Source of the DNA: Asterella californica
Lineage: Eukaryota; Streptophyta; Marchantiopsida; Marchantiales; Aytoniaceae
DNA length: 64,000 bases
NCBI GenBank assembly: GCA_036924285.1
Contig: JAYKYS010000009.1
Location: 8,928,001-8,992,000 of the forward strand
Reading direction: 5' to 3'
Shown in pieces: positions 30,315 through 41,040 of this stretch. The notes beneath the pieces were generated by a model, which made no database searches, had not been told where the DNA came from, and was given only the letters and a program-made list of their open reading frames with translations. Both the position numbers and the translations under genes were made by a program. Numbering within the stretch: the stretch's first letter is position 1; every line of letters starts with the position of its first letter.

Positions 30315-31918
30315 TGTTGTGATGCAGGATTACTCCTTTTGCCCATTTAGTATACAAGATATCGTTCCCACAGAGGATTTGCACAAGTAACGCTGCTCTA
30401 AGTTCTAAGATCTGTCCAAACACACAAACACGCGGGTTTTGCCTAGGAATCCCGTCTTCTCACAAAAAAACCACGCGTCTTCCAGGTACGCCAAAATATA
30501 CTCTGGATCTAAATAAACAACTACTAACTAAAATATCACACAACTATTCACAGAGAAGCTCAGGAAGACGATCTTCCTGCTTCCAGGTCACTTCTTCCGG
30601 TCTTCTCGATACCGTCTTCCCGAAGCGATTCTTGTCTTCTTGGGGTTCAGCTCGTCGTCTAACACCTCCAGAAGAATGTCCTGCTTCGCAGAAGTCGACT
30701 AGCACGGCTGTTACACCTTACTCCCGCACTCACGTTCCAACGGGTTAGATTAATCACAAGGTGTATGCCCCCTGTAGCCTTCCCAGGCTTCTGCCTACGG
30801 AAATAGTCTTCATGCAGCACTACAACGACATTCATCTTCACAGAAGCTCAATAGAAGTTTCGGAAGCTCACTAGAAGAAGGTAAGAAGATGGGAAAGATG
30901 AGAGAAGATGGGGAAGAAGAGAAAATCCAAACAAGAGAAAACAAGATGAAAAGAAGAAATTAAGTTTCCGACAGGCTTCTAGTCCGGAGCCTGACTAACA
31001 AGCCATCCCTGCTTGTAATAGTTTGGGGAGGAAGACAACAAACATGTGTACAGTTGCACCGTCTTCTACTCGAGGATGTCGTCTTCTGCTGTGGGAAGAA
31101 TACTTCTTTCTTCTTCACTTCGCTGCTCGGACTACTCTGTCTTCTGGGATCCCTTACCCATAAGACCGTTCGTACGTAGATCCCAAGTGCTCTACTAAAC
31201 GAGCCAAGCTACACTTCCACAACTGCTGACAGTCACCGGCACTCAAGAAGAACACTTCCCATGCACAATTGGGAGCGAATTCAAGGAACCCACCATCCAG
31301 AAGACATGAACAAACCTTCTGCACTCAAATCCACAATCTATTCTCCGAGAAGAAGTCACAATGGCATTGGGAAGCTCACTCCTTCTACTTCCTGTGTCTA
31401 CTCCTCGACACACCAGTCTAGTCAACAGGACTGCACGAGGATGCGGTTCCCTGCTCCTAAACTGTCCACTACCTCTATCTACATCTTCGAACCACTGCTG
31501 GTACGAGCATGCAGACCTCTCCTGTGTATTCCAAGACTATTCGTATGTTTCCAACAACGGGTGTAGTGTGCGAAGAACTGTCTATCCTGTGTCTCCTCTT
31601 TAATGTGTCTTGTCTGCCTGCACCCTTGAATCGATATGTGGGTGCAGTAGCTACAGAACTCTATCTCCTACTCTTAGATCCTACTTATGTCGCTGCCATG
31701 CGAACCAGGGGAGACGACCATCAGAGAGAGAGGCGCTGACAGGAGGTTGCCAGCCCACATGCAAGCGGTTCCCCTCCTAATTAGCCATCCACCTCGTTTG
31801 TTCTTACGCTACCTATGCTGCCACATGGTGTCATAACTAATTTTACATGGAAAACTGCCACCCTTAAGATAGCATGTTCGATCTTATTAAACTGGGAGTG
31901 TGTCACTTCGGTTACTAT

Positions 31919-33975
31919 CTATTCTGATTGCACGGAGGTAACCTCTACCTGATCTGCTCCTATCGGAGCTACTATCTCGGCTTCTGATGGACTGGGAAGC
32001 CCTGCACTTACCTCGGGTGTCACTGAGGTAGCTTCCCTCTCATCGCTCTTCGCTGGTCCTGTTGTCGCTGCGGCTGCGTCTTCCTCGGCTTCGGCTTTTG
32101 CTTCGGAAGACGGAAGCGTCTTCTGGGAAGCAGAGTCGATTGGTGCGTCTTCGGTCTTCTGAGCCACGGGTGCGGTACTAGGGATCATGGCGATCTCATA
32201 GGGGTCCGGGGAAGTCGCTTCCTCCACGCGGAATACCTGGGAAGACGGCTCGTCTTCCTGTCTTTCGGGGCATCTTCCGGAGTCTTCTCGGCTTCCAACG
32301 CTGTCACTACCAAGTGCACAGCGAGGTCGAACTCCTCCTTCTCCATTTCGGATCCAGTCGATGGTGCTGGAGCGTGGGAAGATGCGGTTGCAGGTGTCGG
32401 AAGCGAGGGAAGACCATAATGTGTCTTCACTCCTTCTATCTGTCGATCTAAGTACCTGAACATGCTCTCCCGACATTCCACCAACATTGTCTTGGACTCG
32501 CTGTCCCATCCTCTAGCCAAGGTAAGTAACTTCCTACCCGCGATGAAGTTGAACTTCTTCCGAAGCGCTTCCACCGACTGTGCTAGCATCTCCTGTGCAC
32601 GAGCCTCCGCTGCTTCCCGCTGCGTCTTCTCAACTGCAACTCGCGCTTCTGCGGCTTCTCGCTGCGTCTTCCAAGTGGTCTGCTCCTCTGCGAGGGTGGT
32701 GATCTTCTCTCGCACTCGGAGGACTTCCTGATCGCGTTGCTGTACACGCGCCTGCAACTCCTGGTTGCTCTTCCGAAACTGCACCAGCTCCTTGGCAGAA
32801 GCGGCTGCTTCCGTCTCGTATTTGGCTGCGAGCTTCTCCGTGGTGCGGAGATTAGCTTCCAGCGACTCCGTCTTCTTATGGTCTCCTTCCTGTCGCAACA
32901 AGGTGCGTAGGCCGAATCCAGGTTGCAAGGGCCTCTCCTGAGCCTTCGCTCTCTTCTCCAGCAACTCCATAGCTGGCTGGATCTCCTTGTAGAAGAAGAC
33001 GCTGAACTCTTCCAGTCTTCTTCCTGCGGAAGACAAGTTCATCTCCACTACTCGCTCGGAGGTATCGACCTTGTCTTCTAGAGACAAAGATGCCTCTTCC
33101 ACCACGGTGGCCTTCATCTTTTGCGCACGAGAAGAAGCTACTCTTCTCATCTTCCGGGGTGGAAGATCCCTCATGGTAGGAGCGGGTCTCTTCACTGCGC
33201 TTCCTCGCATCGCAGTAGGAGTATCCCTTCTTCTCTTGTCTTCTGGAGTCTTCGGAAGACTCCCAGGTGTTGCAGAAGCGGTCTTCTGCTCCGATCGGGT
33301 ACTCAGCAGTTCTTTCTCCGAGTCGGACTCAGATCCTGAATGAATGAGAGAGATGGGTGTCCTAGGTACACTTCTAGGACCCATCTTCCTCGATGGCGTG
33401 GCGTCTTCCGACCCACTAGACTCGTCTTCCCTCACCGGAAGTGTCTTCTGGTGAGAGCCGGATCTCAACTGTGGCATCAGAGTGGGAGGGGGAGTTGCGG
33501 CTGCTGCTCGGTCGTCGTCTTCCGAGGTCTCCTCCTTCTCTTCCTGTTGCCCTGTTGGCCCATACTGCGCCAGCTGATCTTCCCCAAGATCCCCCATGGC
33601 TACGTACAAGTAGCAGAGGAAAGGTGTCAAGTGTCCTCCCGCCGGGGTACCCAAGTACGCTAATTCCGTCTGTACATAGTTGTGGACGTATGCGCCCCAA
33701 TAGATGAGCACTTTGTCATCCCACACTGCTTCCAGGAACTCTACGTCCTGATCTTCCAGGTACCTCGTCTTCTGTGCTTTCCCTTTGGGGAAGAGATGCA
33801 GAAACAGCTTCACCAGAAGTCGCTTCTTCGGCTCCCGGTAAGATTCGATCTTCCACCCATTCCTACCCTGCTTGTCTTCCACGAAAAGACAAGTGGTGCT
33901 CCCAAGCACATGCCACGTACTCACGACATTGAGCAAAATCTTCTTCTCAAACCAATATCCTCGGTACTCCGTTCT
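31919..33975 (-). CDS. ORF1 in the solo LTR, copy C (N-terminus removed by inversion)
   Basis: About 600 codons are open from the RGYWFEKK block (about 33970) down to 32185, with no stops, covering the globular, Ser-rich and coiled-coil parts. As in copy B, a small deletion near 32270 shifts the frame so that the acidic tail (to VEVTSVQSE, ending 31919) is in another frame. The first ~75 codons of the longest ORF (34203-33985) are antisense to the neighbouring ORF1 fragment and not part of the protein. The genuine N-terminus lies at 38914-39170 in opposite orientation. Long openness despite its age is notable. Confidence 0.65.
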
Positions 33976-33984
33976 TCTGTAATC

Positions 33985-35671
33985 TGTACGTAGCAAAGGA
34001 GGATCTAACGGAAGATCAGTTGGCGAGATATGGACCAACGGGGCAGCACGAGACGAAGGAAGAGACCTCGGGAGAAGACGACCAAGCAGTAGCAATGACT
34101 CCCCCTCCCACTCTGATGCGGCAGATGAGTTCCGGTACTCATCAGAAGACGCTTCTGGTGAGGGAAGACGACTCCAGTGGGTCGGAAGACGCGACACCAC
34201 CAAGGAAGATGGGTCCTAGGAGTGTGCTTAGGAAGACCACCTCCTTCCCGATCATTCATTCTGGATCAGAGTCTGACTCACAGGAGGAGCCGTTGAATAT
34301 CAAGCTGCGCAGAAGACAGCTTCTGCAACACCAGGGAGTCTTCCGAAGACTCCAGAAGACGAAGGTTGGATGGATACTCCTACTGCAATGTGAGGAAGCG
34401 CAGTAAAGAGGACCGAATCTGTCATGGAGAGAGATCTTCCACCCCGGAAGATGAGAAGAGTAGCTTCTTCTCGCGCGCAGAAGCAGAAGACCATAGTGGT
34501 GGAAGAGGTATCCTTACCTCTGGAAGACAAGGTCGACACCTCCGACCAAATCGTGGAGATGAACCTGTCTTCCGCAGGAAGAAGACTGGAGGAGTTCAAT
34601 GTCTTCTTCCACTCAGAGATCCAGCCAGCTATGGAGTTGATCGAGAAGAGAGCGAAGGCTCAGGAGAAGCCACTACAGCATGGATTCGGTCTGCGCACCC
34701 TGATGCGGCAGGAAGAAGGCCAGAAGAAGATAGAAGCGCTGGAAGCCAACCTCCGCACCACGGAGAAGCTCGCAGCGAAGTATAAGGCGGAAGCAGCCGC
34801 TTCTGCCAAGGAGTTAACGCAGCTGAAGAAGAGCAACCAGGAGGTGCATGCGTGTTTACAGCAGCGTGATCAAGAAGTTTTGCGAGTGCGAGGTAAGATC
34901 ACCGCCCTTGCAGAGAAGAAGACGACATGGAAGACATTGCGAGAAGCCGCAGAAGCGCAGACTGCAGCTGAGAAGACGCAGAGAGAAGCAGCGGAAGCTC
35001 GTGCACAGGGGATGTTAGCTTAGTCGGTGGAAGCGCTTCGGAAGAAGTTTAACTTCACCGCGGATAAGAAGCTTCTTATCTTAGCTAGAGAATGAGACGA
35101 CGAGTCCAGAGCTATGTTGGTAGAGTGCAATGAGAGCATGTGTTGATACTTGGATAGACAGATAGAGGGAGTGAAGACACTCTATGATCTTCCCTTGATT
35201 CCGCCATCCGTAACTGCATCTTCCCAAGCCTCAGCACCATCGACCGGATCAGACTTGGAGAAGGAGGAGTTCGACCTCGCTGTCCACTTGGTAGTGACAA
35301 CATTGGAAGCCGAGAAGACCCCGGAAGAAGCCCCGGAAGACAAGATGTCTTCTGGAAGACAGAAAGAAGAGCTGTCTTCCCAGGTATTCTGAGTGGAAGA
35401 AGCGACTTCCTCGGACTCCTATGAGGTCACCATGGCTCCCAGTGTCGAACTAGTGTCTCAGAAGAGCGAGGAAGCACAAGTCGACCCAGCTTCCCAGAAG
35501 ACGCTTCTGTCTTCTGAAGCAGCAGTAGCAGAGCCAACGACGAATGTTGAGGAGGAAGCCACCTCAGTGACACCCGAGGTAATTGCAGGGCTTCCCAGCT
35601 TATCAGAAGCTGAGTTAGGAGTTCAGGTAGGAGTAGATCCAATGGAGATTGCATCTGAGCAATTAGAGTAG
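33985..35671 (+). pseudogene. ORF1 C-terminal two-thirds of the displaced 3' LTR
   Basis: Starting inside the YVAMGDL block at the inversion breakpoint, this copy runs through the coiled coil with stops and frameshifts (for example TAG near 35022 and TGA near 35390). It retains KMSSGRQKEE and the tail ending MEIASEQLE at 35671. It belongs with the ORF1 N-terminal fragment at 39170-39752 on the minus strand; the two were one ORF before the inversion. Confidence 0.7.
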
Positions 35672-36425
35672 ACAACAAAGCGCAGAAGACAAGTTGACTT
35701 GTCCAAACTTAGTAAGAACCGAACATGCTATCTTAGGAAGTGGTAGTTTAGTGTAATATTAGATAGGTGACCATGTGGCAGAGTAGGCAGCGCAGGAGTA
35801 GTAAGATGGATGGCTAATTAGGAAGGAGAACCGTTTGCATGTGGGGTGGCAGCCTTCTGACAGCGCCCATCTCTCCCTGGTTGTAGTCGAGGATTGGAGG
35901 AGAACTTCCTCGGCGCCTCAAGGCAAATGTATAAGTAGGATGACAGAGTAGGATTTTATACACATTAAGCACACTATGCGCGCATACGCATCACTGTGAG
36001 TAGGGACACATTACGCACAGTGCACACTACACCCGATGTTAGAGACATATGAATAGATTGAGATTACACCGGAGGGGTCTGCATGCTCGTTGTCAATAGT
36101 GGTTCGAAGATGTAGATGGAGGTAGTGGACAGTTTAGGAACAGAGAACGGCATCCTCGTGTAGTCCTGCTGACTAAACTGGTGTGTCGAGGAGTAGGAGT
36201 AGAAAGTAGAGGGAGTGAGCTTCCCAACACCAATGTGCCTTCTTCTCGGGGAATGGATTGTTGATTTGAATGTAGAAGCTTTGTCTGTGTCTTCTGGGTG
36301 AGGGATTTCCTTGAATTCACTCCCGGTTGTGCATGAGAAGCGTTCTTCTTGAGTGGCGGTGATTGTCAGCAGTTGTGCAGATTCGCAGCTTGGCTCGTCC
36401 AGTGGAGCACTTCGGATCCACGTTG
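35672..36425 (+). repeat. LTR post-ORF1 segment, truncated
   Basis: It parallels 18630-19260, then stops near 36425 after GGATCCACG. The LTR terminus is absent. There are no genes. Confidence 0.6.
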
Positions 36426-36906
36426 TCGAGGTGAGAGTTTCCTGGGAAGGGCAGAACCTTCTAGCTGCGATACGATCGTGAAGAAGAGGGCGAAAACCAC
36501 ATACGGAATACGGACCGCAAGAAAACACACCACCACGATTTCGATCCGGCCAAGATAAAACACACGGTGTCGTGATGTGAATCATTTCACATAGTAAATG
36601 ATTCACTTCTCTGTCAGGCGTTAGTTTCTCTGAGTGAAGTTAAGACCTCAGAGAAGTCCATTTTTGAAAGATGTTATATATTTTGAGTCTTAGTAGGTTG
36701 ATTACCATGTTGATAGGGTTTAAGCTCATGGGTTGTATTTGCGTGTCGTCCATGCACACTTTCTAGCTGATTTAAGTTATCTTTCGGGGCTGCGTGTCAT
36801 TTTAGGTAGTTTAAGTTTTACGCTGGTACTCTAGGGGGCTTGACGTGGTAGTCTAGGAGTGTGGATAAGTTACCAGGTAGTTTAAGACACAAAAGGACAG
36901 TCAAGT
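36425..36906. other. Unique DNA outside the LTRs
   Basis: AT-richer sequence without ORFs, unlike the GAAGAC-rich LTRs on both sides. It ends with the target-duplication copy CAAGT at 36902-36906. Before the inversion it would have separated the two minus-strand LTRs. Confidence 0.55.
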
Positions 36907-37792
36907 TGTGGTGCCCACAAATTACAGGATTCACGAATTTTTAAATTTTTAAGATTAATAACTTGTTTGTATAACTGAAGAAGCGTTGTTACTTAACGTT
37001 ACGTCTTCCTTAGCAAGAAGATGACCTTACAAGCTGTTTGTAATAATAAGTTGACTTCTTCGGAAGACGACCATCTTCGGAAGAGCGTCTTCTCAGTTGC
37101 GTCTTCGGAAGACGGAAGACGGCAGAAGACGGGAAGACGGCAGAAGACAACCATCTTACGGAAGACAGCGACCGCGAAGACATAACCACGGCTTTTTCAG
37201 TAAAGAAGTGGTTGTACCTACTGGGTCGCACCGAACAGGTAGGTAGGTTAGGAAAGACACCTAGGGTCGAAACCCCTAATCTGCGGGGAAGATGCGCAGG
37301 AAGTGCATTAGCGCATTCCAACTTCCCGCAGCATAGCGCGCTTGAGAAGATCGATTCGCGAGAGGAAATCGAGAGAGGAAATCGAGAGAGGAAAGCGAGC
37401 AAGGTGAGGACCAGTTGGCAGCTAGGCGAAGGGCGAGATCGAATTGCTGAAGCACGGAAGGCAGGGAGCGAAGGCGTTTTTTTGAGCTCCGGGGAAGCTG
37501 ACATTGGAAGCAGTTGAGTGAAATCGGAGGTGGGTGACTCGATCGATTGAGGCGTAGACTAGACCTGACGACGGAGGCAGCTCAGTGGGGTCGCATTAGA
37601 AGCTGGGACCAGAGCCAGAAGCGCACGGAAGGTCGAAGGCAACTCGGGAAGCAGAAGAAGACTGTAGAGGTTCTTCCCCACGTTCTTTCCTCTTTCCACT
37701 TCTTCTCGTCTTTGTTTGGTATCCCCCGCGCTTCTCCGGTTGTTTGCAGGCAGCTTGATCGATTACCCCATCCCCATTTCTCCTATTGTGAC

Positions 37793-37817
37793 ATTGGGTG
37801 CGGAAGCGCTACCCAAT
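37793..37817. promoter_or_regulatory. Covarying hairpin in the giant LTR
   Basis: ATTGGGT and ACCCAAT form a 7-bp stem over GCG-GAAG-CGC with one bulged T. At the equivalent place (minus strand) 44906-44930 has ATTGGGC/GCCCAAT, changing the T-A pair to C-G. 40112-40136 keeps C-G and has one G-T wobble. The paired change supports a selected structure. Confidence 0.5.
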
Positions 37818-38913
37818 TTTTGTTAGGCATCTTCCTACTTCTTCCTGAGTTCAATTCGAGCTTCCCTACCCCTCGTCCTCAAATTGACGATCTCAGCTAT
37901 CAATTTCTCTACCCTACTACCTCTCTACCCCCGAAACCTGGAACAGAAGACACTTCAGAAGATTGGAACATCTTCGTAAGACGTTTCTGAACTTAACTGT
38001 CGTCGGAAGACTGTCTTCGGAAGTCGACTATAACCAATTCGTATCAAGAGTGGATTTGTGTTACTTTTGTGTTAAGAGAGGCTTGGTACGAATCCTGAGT
38101 GGTGTGGTGAGTTCTTTTGTTATTTCGAGAAGTTGGAAGTCGGGAACTAGGCCTATGCCTCCCAGTCTTCCAAGCTTCTCAACTCCACATCTTCCTAGAA
38201 AGACTAGAAGACTGAAAGGCTGGCACGATGAGCGAGAAGACGTGAGGGTCCATCGGGTCTCTTCTGTCCGACCCATAGCAGCCGTTTCTTCTTCTTCCCA
38301 AACTTAGAAGAGAGTCGTGAGAAGACTTGCTAGCAAAATCTGGAGAGAATGGTCGAGGATCATGTCTTCCCACCGAGCAGCAAGCTTCTTCTGAGTGTGT
38401 ATGAGAGGTGAGAAGTCAGAAGAACAGAGTGCAACTGTCTTGAGTCTGTTGTGAGGATAGATTGCGCGTAGGAGGAAGAAGACAGGTGAGATCAGTGAAG
38501 GGAAGCCTGACTTCGGGAGGTCTTCCGAGAAAGACATTGAATCACAAACTGTCCCGAGTGTCTTCCCAGAGACCACTGTCACCGCAGGAGCCCGCAACCG
38601 TCTTCTGAACTTGTCATACACTTTATGTTTCGCGAATCTTGTATCTTCTGATAGGAAGTAGGATGTAATGCAAGGTGGGTTGTCTTCTTAGTAATCCATG
38701 CGAGGCCTTGCTTAGTTAGGATGGTTTAGATATAGCTCGGAAGACGAGAGCTATCTAGGAAGTACTGTTAGAATCCCGGAAGACGGAGTAGCTGTCTTCT
38801 GGAAGACTAGTTTCGTCTTCTGAGAAGTAGAAGCTAGACTGTGGGCACTTGGGAAGGATTGAGCCTCCAGCTCACAGTAAACACGTGTGGCTTAGTGCAA
38901 CAGAGTTTTCAAG

Positions 38914-39170
38914 CATGTCGATGCATCCGCGAGGCTTGGTGTTACCAGCGGCCGAATTGGCCGAGGCCACTCCTTTCCTCAAGGAGTTGGGTCTCGACTT
39001 CTTCCTGTGGGATTGGAACCTCGTCGATCAGGGACTTCTGGAGGAGGTGTGGGCAGCATTGTCACCTCGCAACCGTGTACCTGCAAAGGCAGGAGTAGCT
39101 CGAGGAAGACCATCTTCCTGGACTGAAGATTGGTGGCGTAGGGCTCTCCACAAGCCAGACTCCGAGGAAT
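38914..39170 (+). pseudogene. ORF1 N-terminal fragment of the solo LTR
   Basis: About 86 codons from MSMHPRGL through WWRRALHKPDSEE, then the frame runs into antisense sequence (CPPAGVPKYTSS). It continues in copy C at 33985 across the inversion. Confidence 0.7.
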
Positions 39171-39752
39171 GTCCTCCTGCCGGGGTACCTAAGTACACCA
39201 GCTCTCTTGCACATAAGCGTGGAAGAACGCGCCCCAGTTGATGGGTAGCCCTTCTCAGATGGCTTCCAGGAATTCCACGTCCTAGTCTCCAAGGTACCTC
39301 GTCTTCTGTGCCTTCCCCTTAGGAAAGAGGTGAAGGAACAGCTTCACCAGAAGACGCTTTTGTGGCTCCCGGTAAGCATCAACCTTCCATCCGTTTCTTC
39401 CCTGTCTGTCCTCCGGGAAGAGACAAGTTGTGCTTCCAGACACATGTCACTTACCCGAGATCATGGGTAGGATCTTCTTCTCCAATTTTTACCCCTTGTT
39501 CTCTGCTTCTGACCTGTGGAAAGCCCTCTGCCACCATTCTGCTGTCCAAGAAGATGGTCTTCCTCGAGCTACTCCTGCCTTCGCAGGTACACGGTTGCGA
39601 GGCGGTAATGCGGCCCAAACCTCCTCCAGAAGACCTTGGTCGGTGAGGTTCCAATCTCACATGAAGAAGTCGAAACCCAACTCCTTGATGAAGGGTTTGG
39701 CCTCGGCCAGTTCTGCTGCCGGTAACACCAACCCTCGAGGATGCATCGACAT
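39170..39752 (-). pseudogene. ORF1 N-terminal fragment of the minus-strand 3' LTR
   Basis: ATG TCG ATG is at 39752-39744 on the minus strand, as in the other copies. The N-terminal blocks are recognisable in shifted frames (RLEPHRPRSSGGGLG is an out-of-frame reading). It ends at the breakpoint and belongs with 33985-35671. Confidence 0.6.
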
Positions 39753-40996
39753 ACTTGAAACTCTGTTGTACTAAGCCACACGTACTTACTGTGAGCCGAA
39801 GGCTCAGTCCTTCTCAAGTTCTCACAGTCTAGCTTCCACTCTCAGAAGAAAAGTCAATCCACCCTTGATACGAATTGCACACATTCGTCTTTCGAAGACA
39901 GTCAGGCTTCTGAAGCATCTTCCGAAGATGATCAGGTTACAGAAGCGTCTTCCGAAGATGTTCAAATCTTCGAAGCGTTTTCCGTTCAGGGTTTCGAGAG
40001 TAGAAGGATGATAGGGTAGGAAAATTGATAGCTGTGATCTCGAATTTGAGGGCGATGGACCGAGAAGCTCGAATTGCAACTCGGGAAGAAGCACTAAGAT
40101 GGCTGTCGAAAATTGAGCAGCGCTTCCGCGCCCAATGTTACAGGAGGAAAAATGTGAGGAAGGAATCAATCGATCAGTTTGTCTGCAAACAACCAGGGAA
40201 GCGCTGGAGATACCAAACAAAAGACGAGAAGCGATGGGAAGGGAAGAGAACATGAGAAGAACCTCAAACAATCTTCTGTCTGCTTCTCGAGCTGTCTTCA
40301 ATCTTCCGCGCGCTTCCGGCTCTGACCCCAGCTCCAATGTGACTCCACAGAGCTACTTCCGCCGTCAATTCCTTGCTACACCTCAATCGAACAAGACTTC
40401 ACCTTCGATTCTTCTCAGCCGTCTTTCAATGTTTGTTTCCGGGAGTCTCCAGAAGACTCCTTCAGCTCGATATGCTTCCTACTCTCAGCGATTCTGTGAA
40501 TCGATCCTGGCTCTATTCAATTTCACTCTGCTGGCCCTCCTCGTTCAAGTCGATCACCTTCCAACTCGATCTTCTAGCAAAAAACGAGCTCGATGCGAGA
40601 AGCGATAGTGTTTCTGTGCTAATGCGCTTCCTGTGCATCTTCTCGTGCAGTTTAGAGGTTTTCGACCTACTCGACTTACCTAACCTACTTGATGCTACCT
40701 GGTAGGTACACCTACTTCTTACGTGGTTAAGCTTCCGCGGTTGTCGTCTTCCAAAAGATACGTGTCTTCCGCCTTCCGTCTTCCGCCGTCTTCCAAAGAT
40801 ACAACTGAGAAGACGCTTCTCGGAAGACGGTCGTCTTCCGAAGAAGTCAACTTCTTATTACGAAAAAGATCGTAAGATCATCTTCCTTCTAAGGGAGCCG
40901 TAATCTTAAGTAACAAAACTTCTTCAGTTATACAAACAAGTTATTAACCTTAAAAAATTCAAAAATTCATGAATCTTGTAAATTATGGGCACCACA
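39752..40996 (-). repeat. 3' LTR (start portion) of the minus-strand copy
   Basis: It begins TGTGGTGCCC at 40996 right after the polypurine tract and follows 36907-38050 of the solo LTR. It then skips several hundred bases to the ORF1 leader near 39850. Contains the covarying hairpin at 40112-40136. Confidence 0.75.
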
Positions 40997-40998
40997 TA

Positions 40999-41009
40999 CG
41001 CCCACCCTC
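40999..41009 (-). promoter_or_regulatory. Polypurine tract of the giant-LTR element
   Basis: The coding strand reads GAGGGTGGGCG two bases before the LTR start TGTGG. This independent signal confirms where the LTR begins. Confidence 0.6.
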
Positions 41010-41040
41010 ACATGTTTGCGTCCTTGCAAACATCAGCGTT

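Larger units (their letters stand above)
30315..39170 (-). mobile_element. Solo giant LTR, TSD CAAGT, split by a 5.2-kb inversion
   Basis: Segments 30315-33985 (minus) and 36907-39170 (now plus) together make one LTR of about 5.93 kb. Its start TGTGGTGCCC is at 36907 and its end CACAACA is at 30315. The five bases outside these two ends are CAAGT in LTR orientation (36902-36906; 30310-30314 reads ACTTG). Between the halves lie part of another LTR (33985-36425) and unique DNA (36425-36906). Inverting 33985-39170 makes both LTRs collinear again. This defines the true LTR ends of the family. Confidence 0.8.
36907..39170 (+). repeat. 5' 2.26 kb of the solo giant LTR (inverted part)
   Basis: It opens TGTGGTGCCCACAAATTAC. 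The first 900 bp are packed with GAAGAC/GTCTTC words. A structured hairpin lies at 37793-37817, the leader starts near 38398 and ORF1 begins at ATG 38914. The sequence is collinear with 15240-16577 of the plus copy where they overlap. It ends at the inversion breakpoint after ORF1 residue ~86 (DSEE). Confidence 0.8.

Noticed and set aside
36064..36606. 180-aa minus-strand ORF
   Set aside because: It is antisense to the LTR post-ORF1 segment and crosses its truncation point at about 36425.
37021..37200. CRISPR array or restriction-related repeat cluster
   Set aside because: The repeated unit is only 6-7 bp, irregularly spaced, on both strands, and inside a eukaryotic LTR.
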